From Helcococcus massiliensis (GTDB lineage Bacteria; Bacillota; Clostridia; Tissierellales; Peptoniphilaceae): a stretch of DNA of 64,000 bases. The notes under the pieces are model-generated. The model saw only the letters and a list, made by a program, of their open reading frames with translations, was not told the DNA's origin and did no database searches. The stretch's first letter is position 1; every line of letters begins with the position of its first letter. Of the stretch, positions 10,301 through 17,857 are shown in pieces. Location: contig NZ_OGVE01000004.1 in the NCBI RefSeq assembly GCF_900258485.1, positions 1 through 64,000 of the forward strand, written 5' to 3'. The position numbers were made by a program, and so were the translations under genes.

Positions 10301-11168
10301 TAACTTCCCCTAGCTTTTCATTGGTAAATACACCTGGATTTTGTTGATTGTCATTTCCTTGACCAGCAACAAATCTTGTATATGATTTACCATTTTTTTC
10401 TTGGGTTTCTAATACTTCATTTTGAACTTTCGGACTAGAAATCTTCCATCCATTTACTAAATTACCTTCTTCTGGTTGGTCAGGTTGTTCTTTTTCAACT
10501 TCTACAGTTTCTGTAAAATCACCTGTAGCTTTGTTACCCTTTACAAGAACATCTGTTAATTCACCGCTATAAGTACCGGCTTTAATAGCTAATTTACCAA
10601 CTTGGGTTAAACCTTGTGGTACATCAACCTTGCCACCAAAAGCATCTACACCATTTATCAAGACATTTAAATCTGATCCTGATAAAGAGATATTTACCTT
10701 TGTTTCAACACCTTTTTTAGGTGCAGGTATTCTTTGACCTTCATACCATGGATTATTTTGTCCATCGTATAACTGATAGAACCATCCTGCTGTATCGTAT
10801 CCAACAAATACTGATTGTGATGAATTTTTATATCTTAAGAAAAATCCAAATCTTGTAGTTTCTGAACTTGAATTTGACTTAATTACAAATTCATAATTAT
10901 GGTCTAAACTATCACCGATAGTTTCATTTGTGAATACTGCTGCATTCTTTCCATTATCATTTTCTGGTGAAGATACAAATCTTCTCCATGTACCTGAATC
11001 ATCTGTTACCACTTCAGATTTCTCTGTTGTAGGGTTTTCAGATGATATCTTCCACTCTTGATTTACCGCATCGAAACCTGCAGCTTCTACATGTTTAACA
11101 GGCGGGATAAAGCCTATTAGCATTGCAAAAACTAAAAGCCATGCAAGTAATCTTCCATTTTTTTTCAT
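4344..11168 (-). CDS. Secreted, cell-wall-anchored endo-alpha-N-acetylgalactosaminidase (GH101)
   Basis: This 2,274-residue surface enzyme should release core-1 O-glycans (Gal-GalNAc) from mucin-type glycoproteins. Approximate order: signal peptide 1-29; two similar LamG/laminin-G-like domains 30-215 and 236-412; carboxypeptidase-regulatory-like domain 417-492; GH101 region about 500-1230; two carbohydrate-binding-like domains 1245-1605; FIVAR-type helical repeats about 1610-1745 and 1905-1975; an F5/8 type C (CBM32-like) domain 1755-1885; Pro/Glu repeats 1985-2107; a beta-rich domain; and a sorting signal. D932 in YVDVWG and E964 in AGEWGY match the nucleophile and acid/base of pneumococcal GH101 and have the same 32-residue spacing. 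The sorting motif is LAPKTGD (about 2238-2244), then a hydrophobic segment and KKRKEE. Strong GGAGGT ribosome binding site; cre-like site upstream. Monocistronic. Confidence 0.93.
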   Translation of the reverse strand: MKKNGRLLAWLLVFAMLIGFIPPVKHVEAAGFDAVNQEWKISSENPTTEKSEVVTDDSGTWRRFVSSPENDNGKNAAVFTNETIGDSLDHNYEFVIKSNSSSETTRFGFFLRYKNSSQSVFVGYDTAGWFYQLYDGQNNPWYEGQRIPAPKKGVETKVNISLSGSDLNVLINGVDAFGGKVDVPQGLTQVGKLAIKAGTYSGELTDVLVKGNKATGDFTETVEVEKEQPDQPEEGNLVNGWKISSPKVQNEVLETQEKNGKSYTRFVAGQGNDNQQNPGVFTNEKLGEVKDGEFNFTISPNTQAAKTRAGFYLRYNGLNSTIFVGYDTGGWFWQVYNGAGNPWYGGQRIAAPEKDQTTNVSINLSGDQMTVSIDGQDAFGTVDVSSVSQAGKVGIKAAAFGQEFSDVALENKEILVTEKVTLKGKVTDEEDQAIKDVKVKAFDKETLTDEEGAYTLEEVSKTKQKLVFEHPAYEAKEVEYLGDEETKIDVQLVKKAEVNADQLTNGTMEVTINKDFPQVVQYKMLKEDNKIFEGQRQVLNTITINGVDYQTEVEYTKVNDTRARYILENLSGDLKFRLTYDLSIKDNSLELKLVKVENLNASQQSDKDIVRTIEFRQHSLVSVNTNQENPNLMGGKVNVNTRTKAGDQKIDLDEKTKVQSSAHSIAVISNNELSATLYSNTETDSLGDWNNTVSEVYKEGSVNHLSLRSAEWVYQKGLAYKPADSEALNSLPVVRVAITGDRNDDGQINWNDGAVAYRDIAWKRPGGSLVPETVATRIAMNFGSQAQNPFLVTLDNVKKVYLHTDGLGQNVLLKGYGSEGHDSGHLNYADIGKRIGGAKDMKLLLDEGEKYGAIFGIHVNASETYPESKYFTEDRLLRKDGNYAYGWNWIDQGININADYDLRHGRAQRWSDLAKELDRGDGTNGLDYIYVDVWGNGQSGNNGTWASQQLAKEIMSQNWSVAGEWGYANHYTSIFQHWAADLTYGGYSLKGVNSKLIRFVENHERDAWVANYPSYSGAALNPLLGGYNMKDFEGWQGRNSYSSYMTNLYRNNLSSKFIQHFKVNKWVDGESTNLPEAPGWIPEMEVGGINEGINKSINIKRLANDYAKDQAGYRTRKMYLEGKHIFTETASDVNYLIPWYWDQNGKILGSSDQKLYHFNTQAGTTTWDLPSEFAGQSSLVMYELTDTGKKNEKVIPVSNGQVTITAEANTPYVLFKEAKTNKNVTWSEYAHITDTGFNARNLDAWTVEGNENSKTEIVDTATGTQVLEISNNENKTTLSQKIKDLKPGQRYAVYVGVENRSDTKAFIELKDSKGNQIDYNYTNRSIALNFVKAYAHNTNNQSYTVKESSPFPNWTPGTSYFQNMYVFFTAPSDGSEVTLTIGKEAGEGTAYFDDIRVFENEMNNYPDDEKTFVQDFENSPQGLYPFVNGGAEFVEDNRIHLSEYNAPYTQKGWHVKKVSDVISGKWSLKVNGLTQKNHLLYQTVPQNYRFKPGKTYEVTLDYLVGSNGTYKFVLGDGKYYDNFNEFIASYDLTETVSNKEGQEANKLNVQFTVPEDSDGNYWIGMFSTNKAADTRGVTGGDATFGGYRDLIIDNLVIKEKDSKDELDLEELNKAIEAAKEELAKHTYTEESRRALENQLEAAKVTMENPLTVQAHIDGHTNKIKELTDALEIDVPSKIDLQKAISEADAILESDGYKDEAKELIKEVLDEVKEVNLDDKASLEEINAATEKLKQSILEAKRANGFTREYEEEERLHPDKITAIAATGEAPYDGGATKDKLVDGNRNTFWHNDWQSNNGMPQSVDLKFDEKVKLTGFNYVARQNGSNGDVRAYKLYTSEDGKTWTEAYNGEFSNNGSGLNNKKVNLVQFAKPIETEYLRFEVTSSFGNEKDKFASGAELEIAYLAKKFELTENTPELDIVDKTPLAEAIREALKVKTDKFTEESVDALNKQLEEVKKVLANPEAGQEEVNEAVEALEKAIEDLVKLGEEPGENPEEPGKNPEEPGENPEEPGKNPEEPGENPEEPGENPEEPGETPEEPGENPEEPGETPEEPGENPDDPGQTPGQPGENPDDPGQTPGQPGENPDDPGQTPGQPGENPDDPGQTPGQPGETSEDIEMIVKDIDGNGLLNKESLEFLKDRVLEFKDIHFRNTKTKEEVDVDKDMKVTVEVNYTNDLKVYHIEEDGSLTRVKHISVDGNKVTFTFDRFSPFVFSTAKADGQTKPDGQVKPGVEAKDLTPKLAPKTGDVFVEVFMIATVFAAVAIFVVKKRKEEYHR
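4848..5212 (-). repeat. In-frame tandem repeats encoding a Pro/Glu/Asp-rich wall-spanning stalk
   Basis: Within the GH101 gene, four near-identical 42-bp units (about 4848-5015) encode PGENPDDPGQTPGQ. About ten 21-bp units (about 5016-5212) encode variants of EEPGENP or EEPGKNP. Such stalks carry LPXTG-type proteins through the cell wall. Near-identity of the 42-bp units suggests recent slippage or recombination, so copy number may vary between strains. The repeats also create long open frames on both strands that are not genes. Confidence 0.9.
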
Positions 11169-11225
11169 ACGACCTCCTTTGTTCTTATTTAAAAGTATAA
11201 CTTAAAATTATTATTTAGCATAATT

Positions 11226-11241
11226 TTGAAAGCGTTTTTAC
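11226..11241. promoter_or_regulatory. cre-like CcpA operator upstream of the GH101 gene
   Basis: TTGAAAGCGTTTTTAC matches the catabolite-responsive element consensus WTGAAARCGYTTTCWN except for one T in place of C. It lies 58 bp upstream of the glycosidase ATG, next to a possible -10 (TATACT on the minus strand). CcpA bound here would repress the gene when preferred sugars are present. Site by consensus only; no ccpA gene is in the window. The rest of 11169-11400 shows nothing else recognisable. Confidence 0.6.
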
Positions 11242-11400
11242 ATCATTTTCTCATATAAATATTACGAACTTTTAATAATGGTAATTACAAGTTGTAAAAT
11301 AGCTGTTATCAGGCTTACAAGCAATAATTATTTGATAACCGCTTAAATTAGTTAAATACATAGCAATGATATCTATTTCTTTTTTTGATATTTACATATT

Positions 11401-11437
11401 GAAAAAGCCCTTAACCTTTCATTTAGGTTAAGGGCTT
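11401..11437 (-). terminator. Terminator of the murT-gatD-DUF4298 region
   Basis: AAGCCCTTAACCT and AGGTTAAGGGCTT (11405-11437) form a 13-bp stem. On the minus strand it is followed by five T. It lies just after the DUF4298 gene. Confidence 0.85.
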
Positions 11438-11453
11438 CTCCCACTAATAAATT

Positions 11454-11756
11454 TCAGTTATTTTTTATCATATCTGTTGCCATTGATAAAAGATCAATAG
11501 CTAAATAATAATTGTCACCGATTAAATCATAAATTGCATCTTCAGTAAGTATACCTTGGTTTATTTCAGGGTCTATTTCACCATTGTTTGATTTGTCAAA
11601 GTCTTCCATAAATTGTTTACTGTCATAGTATTCTACCAATTTTCTATATTCAGCATAGGATTTTTGAAAATCCTTTAAAGCTTTCTTAAATGATTCTAAT
11701 TCTTTTTTGTGGTTTTCATAAATTTCTGTATATTCAACAATGTGTTCAAATTCCAT
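11454..11756 (-). CDS. DUF4298 family protein
   Basis: This predicted 100-residue acidic, helical cytosolic protein contains YTEIYENHKKELESFKKALK and YYDSKQFMEDFD, in the style of DUF4298 proteins of Firmicutes, whose function is unknown. No signal peptide or membrane segment. The start was set at ATG 11756-11754 (MEFEHIVEY) because the GGAGGT ribosome binding site sits just upstream; an in-frame ATG at 11768 overlaps that site and is unlikely. It follows the GatD-like gene by 73 bp on the same strand and may be co-transcribed with murT-gatD. Confidence 0.75.
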   Translation of the reverse strand: MEFEHIVEYTEIYENHKKELESFKKALKDFQKSYAEYRKLVEYYDSKQFMEDFDKSNNGEIDPEINQGILTEDAIYDLIGDNYYLAIDLLSMATDMIKNN

Positions 11757-11829
11757 ATATACCTCCATTATTTATCCTTACGTTATATATATTACCCGAT
11801 ATAAAAATATTAAAGCTTAAAATTTCTTA

Positions 11830-12555
11830 TTATTTTTCTGTCGGCTCATTTACCTTAGGATCATTCTTCAAATTTTTTAATTTAAAGTTGTAGATTTCAT
11901 AGACATATTCTTCGTAAGGTAATTTTTCTTCTTGCCCTAATTCTTTTAGTAAATCCTTTGATAAATGAGGATTTACAATAAAAAGTTCACCAACTAATTC
12001 TGTACAATAAACATTCTTGTATCTAAAACCACCAAGTGTAGTTTTCATATTGAATCCATAACCAGCAGTAGTCTCATATAGGTGGTCACTTTCATCTTCA
12101 TAATAGTACTGAGAAAAACCCATATTGATAGCAACATGTTCATGACCTTTAAAGTCTGCAAGGGTCAATCGCACATGCCTGTTGTCATAATCTCTATAAG
12201 TTATATAATTTAAAAGTCCTAGGCACTTACCTTCGTAGGCTTCACCAAAACCAGAAATATTTAAGCTTTTACCAAAAATATCCATGGCGTTATTCATTAT
12301 GATTATGTGGACGCCATCCTCTATTAATTCTTTAAGCCTTTCTTTGTAAACTAAAAGCTTTTCTGCTATTTGGTCAAGAAAATGCTCACTTATAGCGTCT
12401 ATAAAAATCAAATCTGGACGATTATCTACAAAGTATGGGGTTTCATTGAAATCGGTATTGATAATGTTGTGTTTGTCAAACATCATTTCAAGATATTCTG
12501 CATTGGCATCTTCGCCATACACATACAATTCTTTGTAAAGTATCTCTATATTCAC
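11830..12555 (-). CDS. gatD: GatD-like subunit of lipid II isoglutaminyl synthase, catalytic residues apparently lost
   Basis: This 241-residue protein is paired with MurT, as GatD is in Gram-positive bacteria, where GatD's glutaminase supplies ammonia to MurT for amidating the D-Glu of lipid II. The class I glutamine amidotransferase fold is recognisable near the C-terminus (FRYKNVYCTELVGELFIVNP, 177-196). At the usual nucleophile motif (ICGGYQLLG type) it reads MNNAMDIFG (87-95), so the Cys position is Asn88. At the catalytic His position (LHGPLL type) it reads LVGELF, so His becomes Val188. This alignment is from memory of family motifs. The start is GTG, overlapping the murT stop TAG by one base. 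Either an inactive scaffold or a divergent enzyme. Confidence 0.75.
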   Translation of the reverse strand: MNIEILYKELYVYGEDANAEYLEMMFDKHNIINTDFNETPYFVDNRPDLIFIDAISEHFLDQIAEKLLVYKERLKELIEDGVHIIIMNNAMDIFGKSLNISGFGEAYEGKCLGLLNYITYRDYDNRHVRLTLADFKGHEHVAINMGFSQYYYEDESDHLYETTAGYGFNMKTTLGGFRYKNVYCTELVGELFIVNPHLSKDLLKELGQEEKLPYEEYVYEIYNFKLKNLKNDPKVNEPTEK

Positions 12556-13922
12556 TAATCCCTCACTTTCTCTTTAATCATATTAGCTATCCTATTTGCT
12601 TGTGCAATGTTTTCTTTGAAAATATCATATGTGATAAAGATAGTCTCTTCTTTAGAAAAAACTATATATGTCAAGATATCCTCTTCATCTTTAGCTACTA
12701 TAATTTTATCCTTGTCTATCCCAGACATAATCATTGCTAAAACTAATTCTGGATAGTGCTTGGATAAGATAATTATCTTATCGACTTCATCAGTCACATA
12801 TTGGAAGTCTATTTCAAAAGCCCAGCCTGGACTTCTGTGGTCTATGTATTTAGACTCTAGATTTTGAGACAAGGCTATGATTGTTTTACGCTTTGCTTCA
12901 TATTTAGAAATATTGTCATAGAATCTAGATATGGATACAGAATTATATAGCTTTTGGTTTAAATTGATAATTTCCTTGTTTCCAACTTTATCTATCATAT
13001 ACCTATCTTCTGTAATTTTAATCTTTTCCATGGCTTTGGCTATATCTTCATGATTATATCCATCTTCTCTTAGGATTGCATAAATCGAAATCTGATTATA
13101 AACATTCTCTATCGTTTTTTGTACAATAGGTAATTCTACAATATCTCCTCTGTCATTAACTATTAACTTATCTGTAGTTTCATCGAATGATTCTACTATA
13201 TAGTCCGCCTGAGGATTTGTAAAACCACAGTTGGGGCATATGAATTTACCGTAATGATGATATCTATTAAATTTCCATTCAATTTTAGAAGAACATTTTG
13301 GACAATAAATCATATCATTTATCTTAGAATCTCTTCTTTCTTTTTCATTGAAAATATTTAGTACATCATAATAGACTTTCTCATTATCAACATCTAAATC
13401 AGAAGATATAGGGTCTGAAGCATTTAAAATAAGTTTTACACCTGGTGTAATTGCTTGTTCTATTCTTTTTCTGACATAAAAGATATTAGCATTTCTTTCA
13501 TAGTAGTCTTGAGAAAGATTTGTAATAGTTAAGCTGGTCAATTTTACATCTTTTAAAACCTTCTTTGTCCAAAGCTCATCTATTTCTAGGACTGCAGATT
13601 CTTTATTGTTTCCACCAAATAATTTGTTAGCATCTAATAAGCTTGAAATAATCCCAACTTTAACATTGGCCCCTGCCCTATTGGATATGTAAGAAACTCC
13701 TAAATTATCTAAAGTATCAGCCAATATATTTGAACTGGTAGTCTTACCATTTGTACCAGTTATCCCATAAATCTTATTTGGAGTATCTAAGTTTTTTAAT
13801 ATGTCCTTGTCTAGTTTTTCTGCCAAGTACCCAGGAAAATATGTAGCAGGTTTATTCAATATTCTCATAAGTGCCTTTGTTGATTTAGTTAAAAATATTG
13901 TAAATCTGGTCTTAATATTCAT
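12555..13922 (-). CDS. murT: Lipid II isoglutaminyl synthase, MurT subunit (Mur ligase family)
   Basis: This 455-residue Mur-ligase-like enzyme normally amidates the alpha-carboxyl of D-Glu in lipid II using ATP and ammonia from GatD. The ATP-binding loop GITGTNGKTT lies at 53-62. The middle-domain four-Cys zinc ribbon characteristic of MurT is present (C207, C210, C229, C232). The C-terminal region reads IDHRSPGWAFEIDF (360-373), where the family usually has a DGRDxSWIWD-like stretch, so the surface facing the glutaminase active site also seems altered. Operon with the GatD-like gene (1-bp overlap). The ATG is 40 bp from an AT-rich stretch; no clear promoter was assigned. Confidence 0.88.
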   Translation of the reverse strand: MNIKTRFTIFLTKSTKALMRILNKPATYFPGYLAEKLDKDILKNLDTPNKIYGITGTNGKTTSSNILADTLDNLGVSYISNRAGANVKVGIISSLLDANKLFGGNNKESAVLEIDELWTKKVLKDVKLTSLTITNLSQDYYERNANIFYVRKRIEQAITPGVKLILNASDPISSDLDVDNEKVYYDVLNIFNEKERRDSKINDMIYCPKCSSKIEWKFNRYHHYGKFICPNCGFTNPQADYIVESFDETTDKLIVNDRGDIVELPIVQKTIENVYNQISIYAILREDGYNHEDIAKAMEKIKITEDRYMIDKVGNKEIINLNQKLYNSVSISRFYDNISKYEAKRKTIIALSQNLESKYIDHRSPGWAFEIDFQYVTDEVDKIIILSKHYPELVLAMIMSGIDKDKIIVAKDEEDILTYIVFSKEETIFITYDIFKENIAQANRIANMIKEKVRD

Positions 13923-14118
13923 TGTCTCCCTTTCAAATATTAATTATTCAAATATTTTATAATTGTATTCGTTTTTAATATACTAATAGTATAAATGATA
14001 TATTTTAAATTTGAAATATATGTGAACTTATATCCATATATTATTATAGCTAGAAAGTTGAAAAATACAAGAAAATTTGATGAACAATATTAGTATTTAT
14101 AAGTATAAATTACAATTT

Positions 14119-14148
14119 TTAACAAAAAATATTTTCTTATACTATAAT
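14119..14148 (+). promoter_or_regulatory. Promoter of the 14212 lipoprotein gene
   Basis: TTAACA (14119-14124), an 18-bp spacer and TATAAT (14143-14148) form a good sigma-A-type promoter, 63 bp upstream of the lipoprotein ATG. Confidence 0.6.
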
Positions 14149-14211
14149 ATAGTAACAGGAAGATTTTATGAATCTTTATACCAATATTAAAATATATAAG
14201 TAGAGGTAAAT

Positions 14212-14751
14212 ATGAAAAAGAAATTGTTACAAATCACCAGTTTAATTTTGATACTTACATTGACTGCATGTTCTTCAAAAAAAGAGACAGTCCATGAAGA
14301 ATCAAATAAAGAAACTTTAGTAGAATCTAAAGAAGAAACCACGAAAGAGACAAAAGAAGAAACTCTGAAAGAAACAGAGAAAAACACTATGGATTCCCTA
14401 GTCGAAAAAGAAATAGAGGCTGGTAAAATGGTAGTCACCGGCCAAGTAAGAGTATTTAGCGAGAAAGAATTGGCAAAATATCAGAATCTTGAACAATTAA
14501 TTGGTCCGAATCCAAATGAAAAATACGTAGTTATGATTTTGGATAAAGCTGTAGATATCACCGTCGTAGCTGGCGATGGTGACGGTTACAGAACTAGACC
14601 TGCAGAGTTAATCGATCTACCTTTAGATTTAAGTAAATACAATGAGCAAACTATTATAATAAGTTTTAGCCCTGATGATGGACATTGGCAATCTGATGCA
14701 AGCCTTCCTATGAACGCTCCTAGAATGGGCTATGTAAAAGTATTAAAGTAG
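14212..14751 (+). CDS. Hypothetical lipoprotein
   Basis: This 179-residue predicted lipoprotein has a type II signal peptide (MKKKLLQITSLILILTLTAC, lipobox LTAC with Cys20 as the lipidation site). A highly charged Lys/Glu/Thr linker (about 22-62) follows, then a globular C-terminal domain (65-179) with no family I recognise. The linker suggests a domain held away from the membrane. It has its own promoter and ends at a bidirectional terminator, so it is probably monocistronic. Function unknown. Confidence 0.85.
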   Translation: MKKKLLQITSLILILTLTACSSKKETVHEESNKETLVESKEETTKETKEETLKETEKNTMDSLVEKEIEAGKMVVTGQVRVFSEKELAKYQNLEQLIGPNPNEKYVVMILDKAVDITVVAGDGDGYRTRPAELIDLPLDLSKYNEQTIIISFSPDDGHWQSDASLPMNAPRMGYVKVLK

Positions 14752-14772
14752 TCTAATTTTAAATAAATTATA

Positions 14773-14808
14773 AAAAGCAAGGCAGACTTTATAGTCTACC
14801 TTGCTTTT
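14773..14808. terminator. Bidirectional terminator
   Basis: AAAAGCAAGG...ACT and AGT...CCTTGCTTTT form a long stem around a TTAT loop, with A and T runs on the two sides. It separates the rightward lipoprotein gene from the leftward membrane-protein gene. Confidence 0.85.
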
Positions 14809-14813
14809 CAATT

Positions 14814-15260
14814 TTAATTATTTCTGACATATACTATCTTGAATGTATCTTCTTCTTCGATTTTGAAGTTTCTATCTATATAGTCATTTAATTTATCAAC
14901 TTCAAACATAGTTGCTGGGACACGTACTTTTTCATTGTTTTTGGTATAAACCATATAATATTTAATATCTCTTATTATTTTATCAATATCCTTATAATAA
15001 ACAGTATCTTCTTTATTTAAATGTCCTACAGTAAAATAGTCCTCTTCTTCTATTAAATAAGATGTAACAAAAAACTTATAGTAAAATAAGGAGAATCCAA
15101 TAAATAACAAGGCTACTAGCCCATATATTAATGCTTTATTTCCTCCTGTAGAAGATACTATTTCCGAAATTGCAAAAGCAGCAAAAATTATGCCTATAGC
15201 AAGTAAAATCAAGAATGAAATCATAAATGATTTATTTGCTTTTTTTATGTTTTTATTCAT
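14814..15260 (-). CDS. Hypothetical membrane protein with two TM segments
   Basis: This 148-residue protein has two hydrophobic segments (about 12-33 and 42-62), then a soluble domain of about 80 residues that alternates short strands (YFTVGHLNKEDTVYYKDIDK, YYMVYTKNNEKVRVPATMF). That layout resembles proteins with a small pleckstrin-like domain behind two TM helices, but I cannot assign a family. GGAGG precedes the ATG closely. Downstream of the DUF2871 and MATE genes on the same strand, but 140 bp apart and not clearly co-transcribed. Confidence 0.75.
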   Translation of the reverse strand: MNKNIKKANKSFMISFLILLAIGIIFAAFAISEIVSSTGGNKALIYGLVALLFIGFSLFYYKFFVTSYLIEEEDYFTVGHLNKEDTVYYKDIDKIIRDIKYYMVYTKNNEKVRVPATMFEVDKLNDYIDRNFKIEEEDTFKIVYVRNN

Positions 15261-15400
15261 ATTTCCTCCTATGTTTTATCGGTGGTATGTAAATAATTTT
15301 ACTGCTTATTTAATTGTCTTACTTTTATTTTATAAGAATTATAAGTGTATTTCTAGGATTTTACATACTTTTAACATAGGAAGGCTAAGAATACAAGGAT

Positions 15401-15817
15401 TTATTTCTTTGCACAATTTCTTAAAGCTAGTAAAAACAAAACTATTCCAAGACCTACAAGCATGTGTCCTATACCTTCGATTCCTGAAATTGAAGCATCT
15501 AAAGCCTTGGAAATTGGAAGATCACGAACTTGCACTATTCCTCTTACAAGCATAGTCAAAGCTAATATAGGTAGTCCAATATTGTAGACTTTCATAAAAA
15601 TTTTGAATTTCTTGTCTTTTTCAAGGTCCATAGAATTTGAAAATATTGCTACTAATAGAAATACCAACATTCCTAGGGTTAATAAATGGGTATGCAACTT
15701 GCCTAAGACAGTCACACCTGTAAAATTGTTCCACTTTGTAAATTCACGGTAGAATACACCTGCAACCATTCCAAGTACGGCATAAATCAGTGCTAAATTA
15801 AAATATTTTTTCTTCAT
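15401..15817 (-). CDS. DUF2871 family membrane protein
   Basis: This 138-residue integral membrane protein with four hydrophobic segments matches the DUF2871 pattern, with TVLGKLHTHLLTLGML in the second helix and IEGIGHMLVGLGIVLF at the end. Function is unknown; conserved His residues in helix 2 (GKLHTH) and helix 4 (IGHM) are typical of small heme-copper-like or metal-binding membrane families. The start was moved to ATG 15817-15815 (MKKKYFNLA) because GGAGAC precedes it; an upstream in-frame ATG at 15874 adds a charged stretch with no ribosome binding site. It lies 72 bp downstream of the MATE gene on the same strand. Confidence 0.8.
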   Translation of the reverse strand: MKKKYFNLALIYAVLGMVAGVFYREFTKWNNFTGVTVLGKLHTHLLTLGMLVFLLVAIFSNSMDLEKDKKFKIFMKVYNIGLPILALTMLVRGIVQVRDLPISKALDASISGIEGIGHMLVGLGIVLFLLALRNCAKK

Positions 15818-15889
15818 TTTGTCTCCTTTAACTACGAAGTTAATTGTTTTCTTACTACCTCTTTTTATTTTCATATATTAATAAACTTA

Positions 15890-17260
15890 TTAATTTTCAG
15901 TTATATTATTTAACCATTCCTTCTTTTGATATAGATAAATCATAAAGAATACTTTAATAAATTCCTCTAAGCTTACAATTGTAAATACCCATTCAATTGG
16001 TAAATCCAGTACAAGCACTCCTATGAAAGACATTGGAATTGCAAATAACCACATTGTAGATAATTCAAATATTAAAGGCTTCTTAGTTAGTCCTCCAGAT
16101 CTAAAGAATCCTACAATTAGCATCCCATTTATGAATCTGAATGGAATAAATATTCCTCTAATAATTAATAATCTTATAGAAATGTCATATACATTCTTTT
16201 CAATACCAGAATATATCTTCATCAATAGATGTGGGAATCCTGATAATATTGTTAAAGATAAAACACCTATAATAATTGTTAATTGTATAAAATATCTAGC
16301 ATACCTTTCAACTCTTTCTTGTTTAGATCTACCTAAATTTTGCCCTATAATAACTGCAGCAGAAGAGTTAAGTGAATTAACAATTATAAAGCATACATTT
16401 TGAATGGTACCTGTAAGTTGTATAGCAGCTGTAGCATCTTTTCCAATCCTTGAATAGGCTATAGCAAATAGTAATTGGCCAAGTGACCAAAACATTTCTG
16501 CCATAATTATTGGTGTTGCAATTGGAAAGAATTTTTTCATTTTTTCTAAATCAATTTTGAATAGTTTTATTGGTTTTACATTAAATAATTCATAATTATG
16601 TCTATTAATAAAAAATAGCAACAATATTACTTCAAAGTATCTAGCAATTATTGTTCCAAGTGCTGCCCCTGCAACTCCAAGAGCTGGAGCACCAAACTTT
16701 CCAAATATGAAAATATAATTGAAAAATATATTTAGAAAAAATGAAAGTACTGAAGCAAGCAATGGCTCTTTAACCCTATTCACAGATCTAAGTACTGCAT
16801 TAAAACACATAGACATTGCATTTGGGAAAAATGTAAGTGCAACAAGTGTCAGATATGAAACGCCATAAACTTTAACTTCATCATCTGGTATTAATACATG
16901 CATAATCTGATTTGGAAATAATAAAGAAACTAGTGTAAATATAATTGATACAAATGTGGAAATTTGCATTATTAAGCTCAAATATCTTCTTACATTTTCT
17001 TCATCTTTGTTGCCAAAATATTGTGAAAAGAACACTCCGCCTGCACTTGATATACCAAAAATAATAACAGTAAAAAAGAATACATATTGATTTACAAGAC
17101 CTACTGCGGCAATCTCTGCTCCACCCAATGAAGAAATCATTACGGTATCTGCCATATTAATAGAAGTAGATATCAAAAATTGTAATGATAATGGTAGGGC
17201 AACTGCTATAAGCGATCTTAAAAACCTTTTATCAGAAAAGAAAAACTTTCTATCTTTCAT
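15890..17260 (-). CDS. MATE family multidrug/cation efflux transporter
   Basis: This 456-residue inner-membrane transporter has 12 predicted TM segments in two homologous halves. The MATE signature appears near the N-terminus (LPLSLQFLISTSINMADTVM, 18-37) and again in the second half (PIIMAEMFWSLGQLLF). Members export drugs or metabolites using Na+ or H+ gradients; the substrate cannot be read from sequence. The start has AAGGGG about 11 bp upstream. It may be co-transcribed with the DUF2871 gene. Confidence 0.92.
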   Translation of the reverse strand: MKDRKFFFSDKRFLRSLIAVALPLSLQFLISTSINMADTVMISSLGGAEIAAVGLVNQYVFFFTVIIFGISSAGGVFFSQYFGNKDEENVRRYLSLIMQISTFVSIIFTLVSLLFPNQIMHVLIPDDEVKVYGVSYLTLVALTFFPNAMSMCFNAVLRSVNRVKEPLLASVLSFFLNIFFNYIFIFGKFGAPALGVAGAALGTIIARYFEVILLLFFINRHNYELFNVKPIKLFKIDLEKMKKFFPIATPIIMAEMFWSLGQLLFAIAYSRIGKDATAAIQLTGTIQNVCFIIVNSLNSSAAVIIGQNLGRSKQERVERYARYFIQLTIIIGVLSLTILSGFPHLLMKIYSGIEKNVYDISIRLLIIRGIFIPFRFINGMLIVGFFRSGGLTKKPLIFELSTMWLFAIPMSFIGVLVLDLPIEWVFTIVSLEEFIKVFFMIYLYQKKEWLNNITEN

Positions 17261-17449
17261 AAATAAATTAACCCCTTAATATTAAACTAAAATAGCACAA
17301 AGGATATTATATATTAAATTTAGAGATTTATACAATATTGTTAAATGAAGATAGAATAAGGTAGTTATGGCACTGTATTTTTTTATTACAAAGTTCTAAA
17401 GATCTTTTTTACTTAGAAGTTTCTCATTTTAATTGTTAATATTGGTTTC

Positions 17450-17857
17450 CTAACTTTCGTGTAAGTATATTTTAATTTTAATTTTGAGCCACTCACCTAA
17501 GAGTTCTTTTTCAACTACTTTTGCAAAAAGAACTTTACCGGCATCCATTAGTCTTGAAAATATAATATTATCTTGCCTTGGTACATATCCGATTTTTTCC
17601 TTTGCTAAAGTTTCTATACGAATGGCTTGGGGATCTGTTTCATTATCTGGTTCACGATAAAAAACTAAGCGATCTCCATCTTTTAATTGTTCACCTATGA
17701 TTTCAATATTATCAATATGACTTGTGCCAGCTACATGACTATCAAAAAGATAAATATCCCTTTCAAAAGGTTTTGGTAAATCAAGTCCAGTTTCTTGGTT
17801 AATCAAATATTCTATTAAATTTCCTTGTTCTTTTTTTACCAAATCATTCATAATCAT
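17450..17857 (-). CDS. HIRAN domain protein
   Basis: This 135-residue protein is essentially one HIRAN domain (about 36-130). Family features are FDSHVAGTSHIDN, LVFYREPDNETDPQAIRIET and IGYVPRQDN. HIRAN domains occur in DNA-repair helicases and bind DNA ends or damaged DNA. The start overlaps the upstream J-domain gene by 14 bp, implying translational coupling. MND at 17851 is an alternative start, better spaced from the GGA ribosome binding site. Together with its neighbour it may act as a two-protein unit. Confidence 0.82.
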   Translation of the reverse strand: MIMNDLVKKEQGNLIEYLINQETGLDLPKPFERDIYLFDSHVAGTSHIDNIEIIGEQLKDGDRLVFYREPDNETDPQAIRIETLAKEKIGYVPRQDNIIFSRLMDAGKVLFAKVVEKELLGEWLKIKIKIYLHES

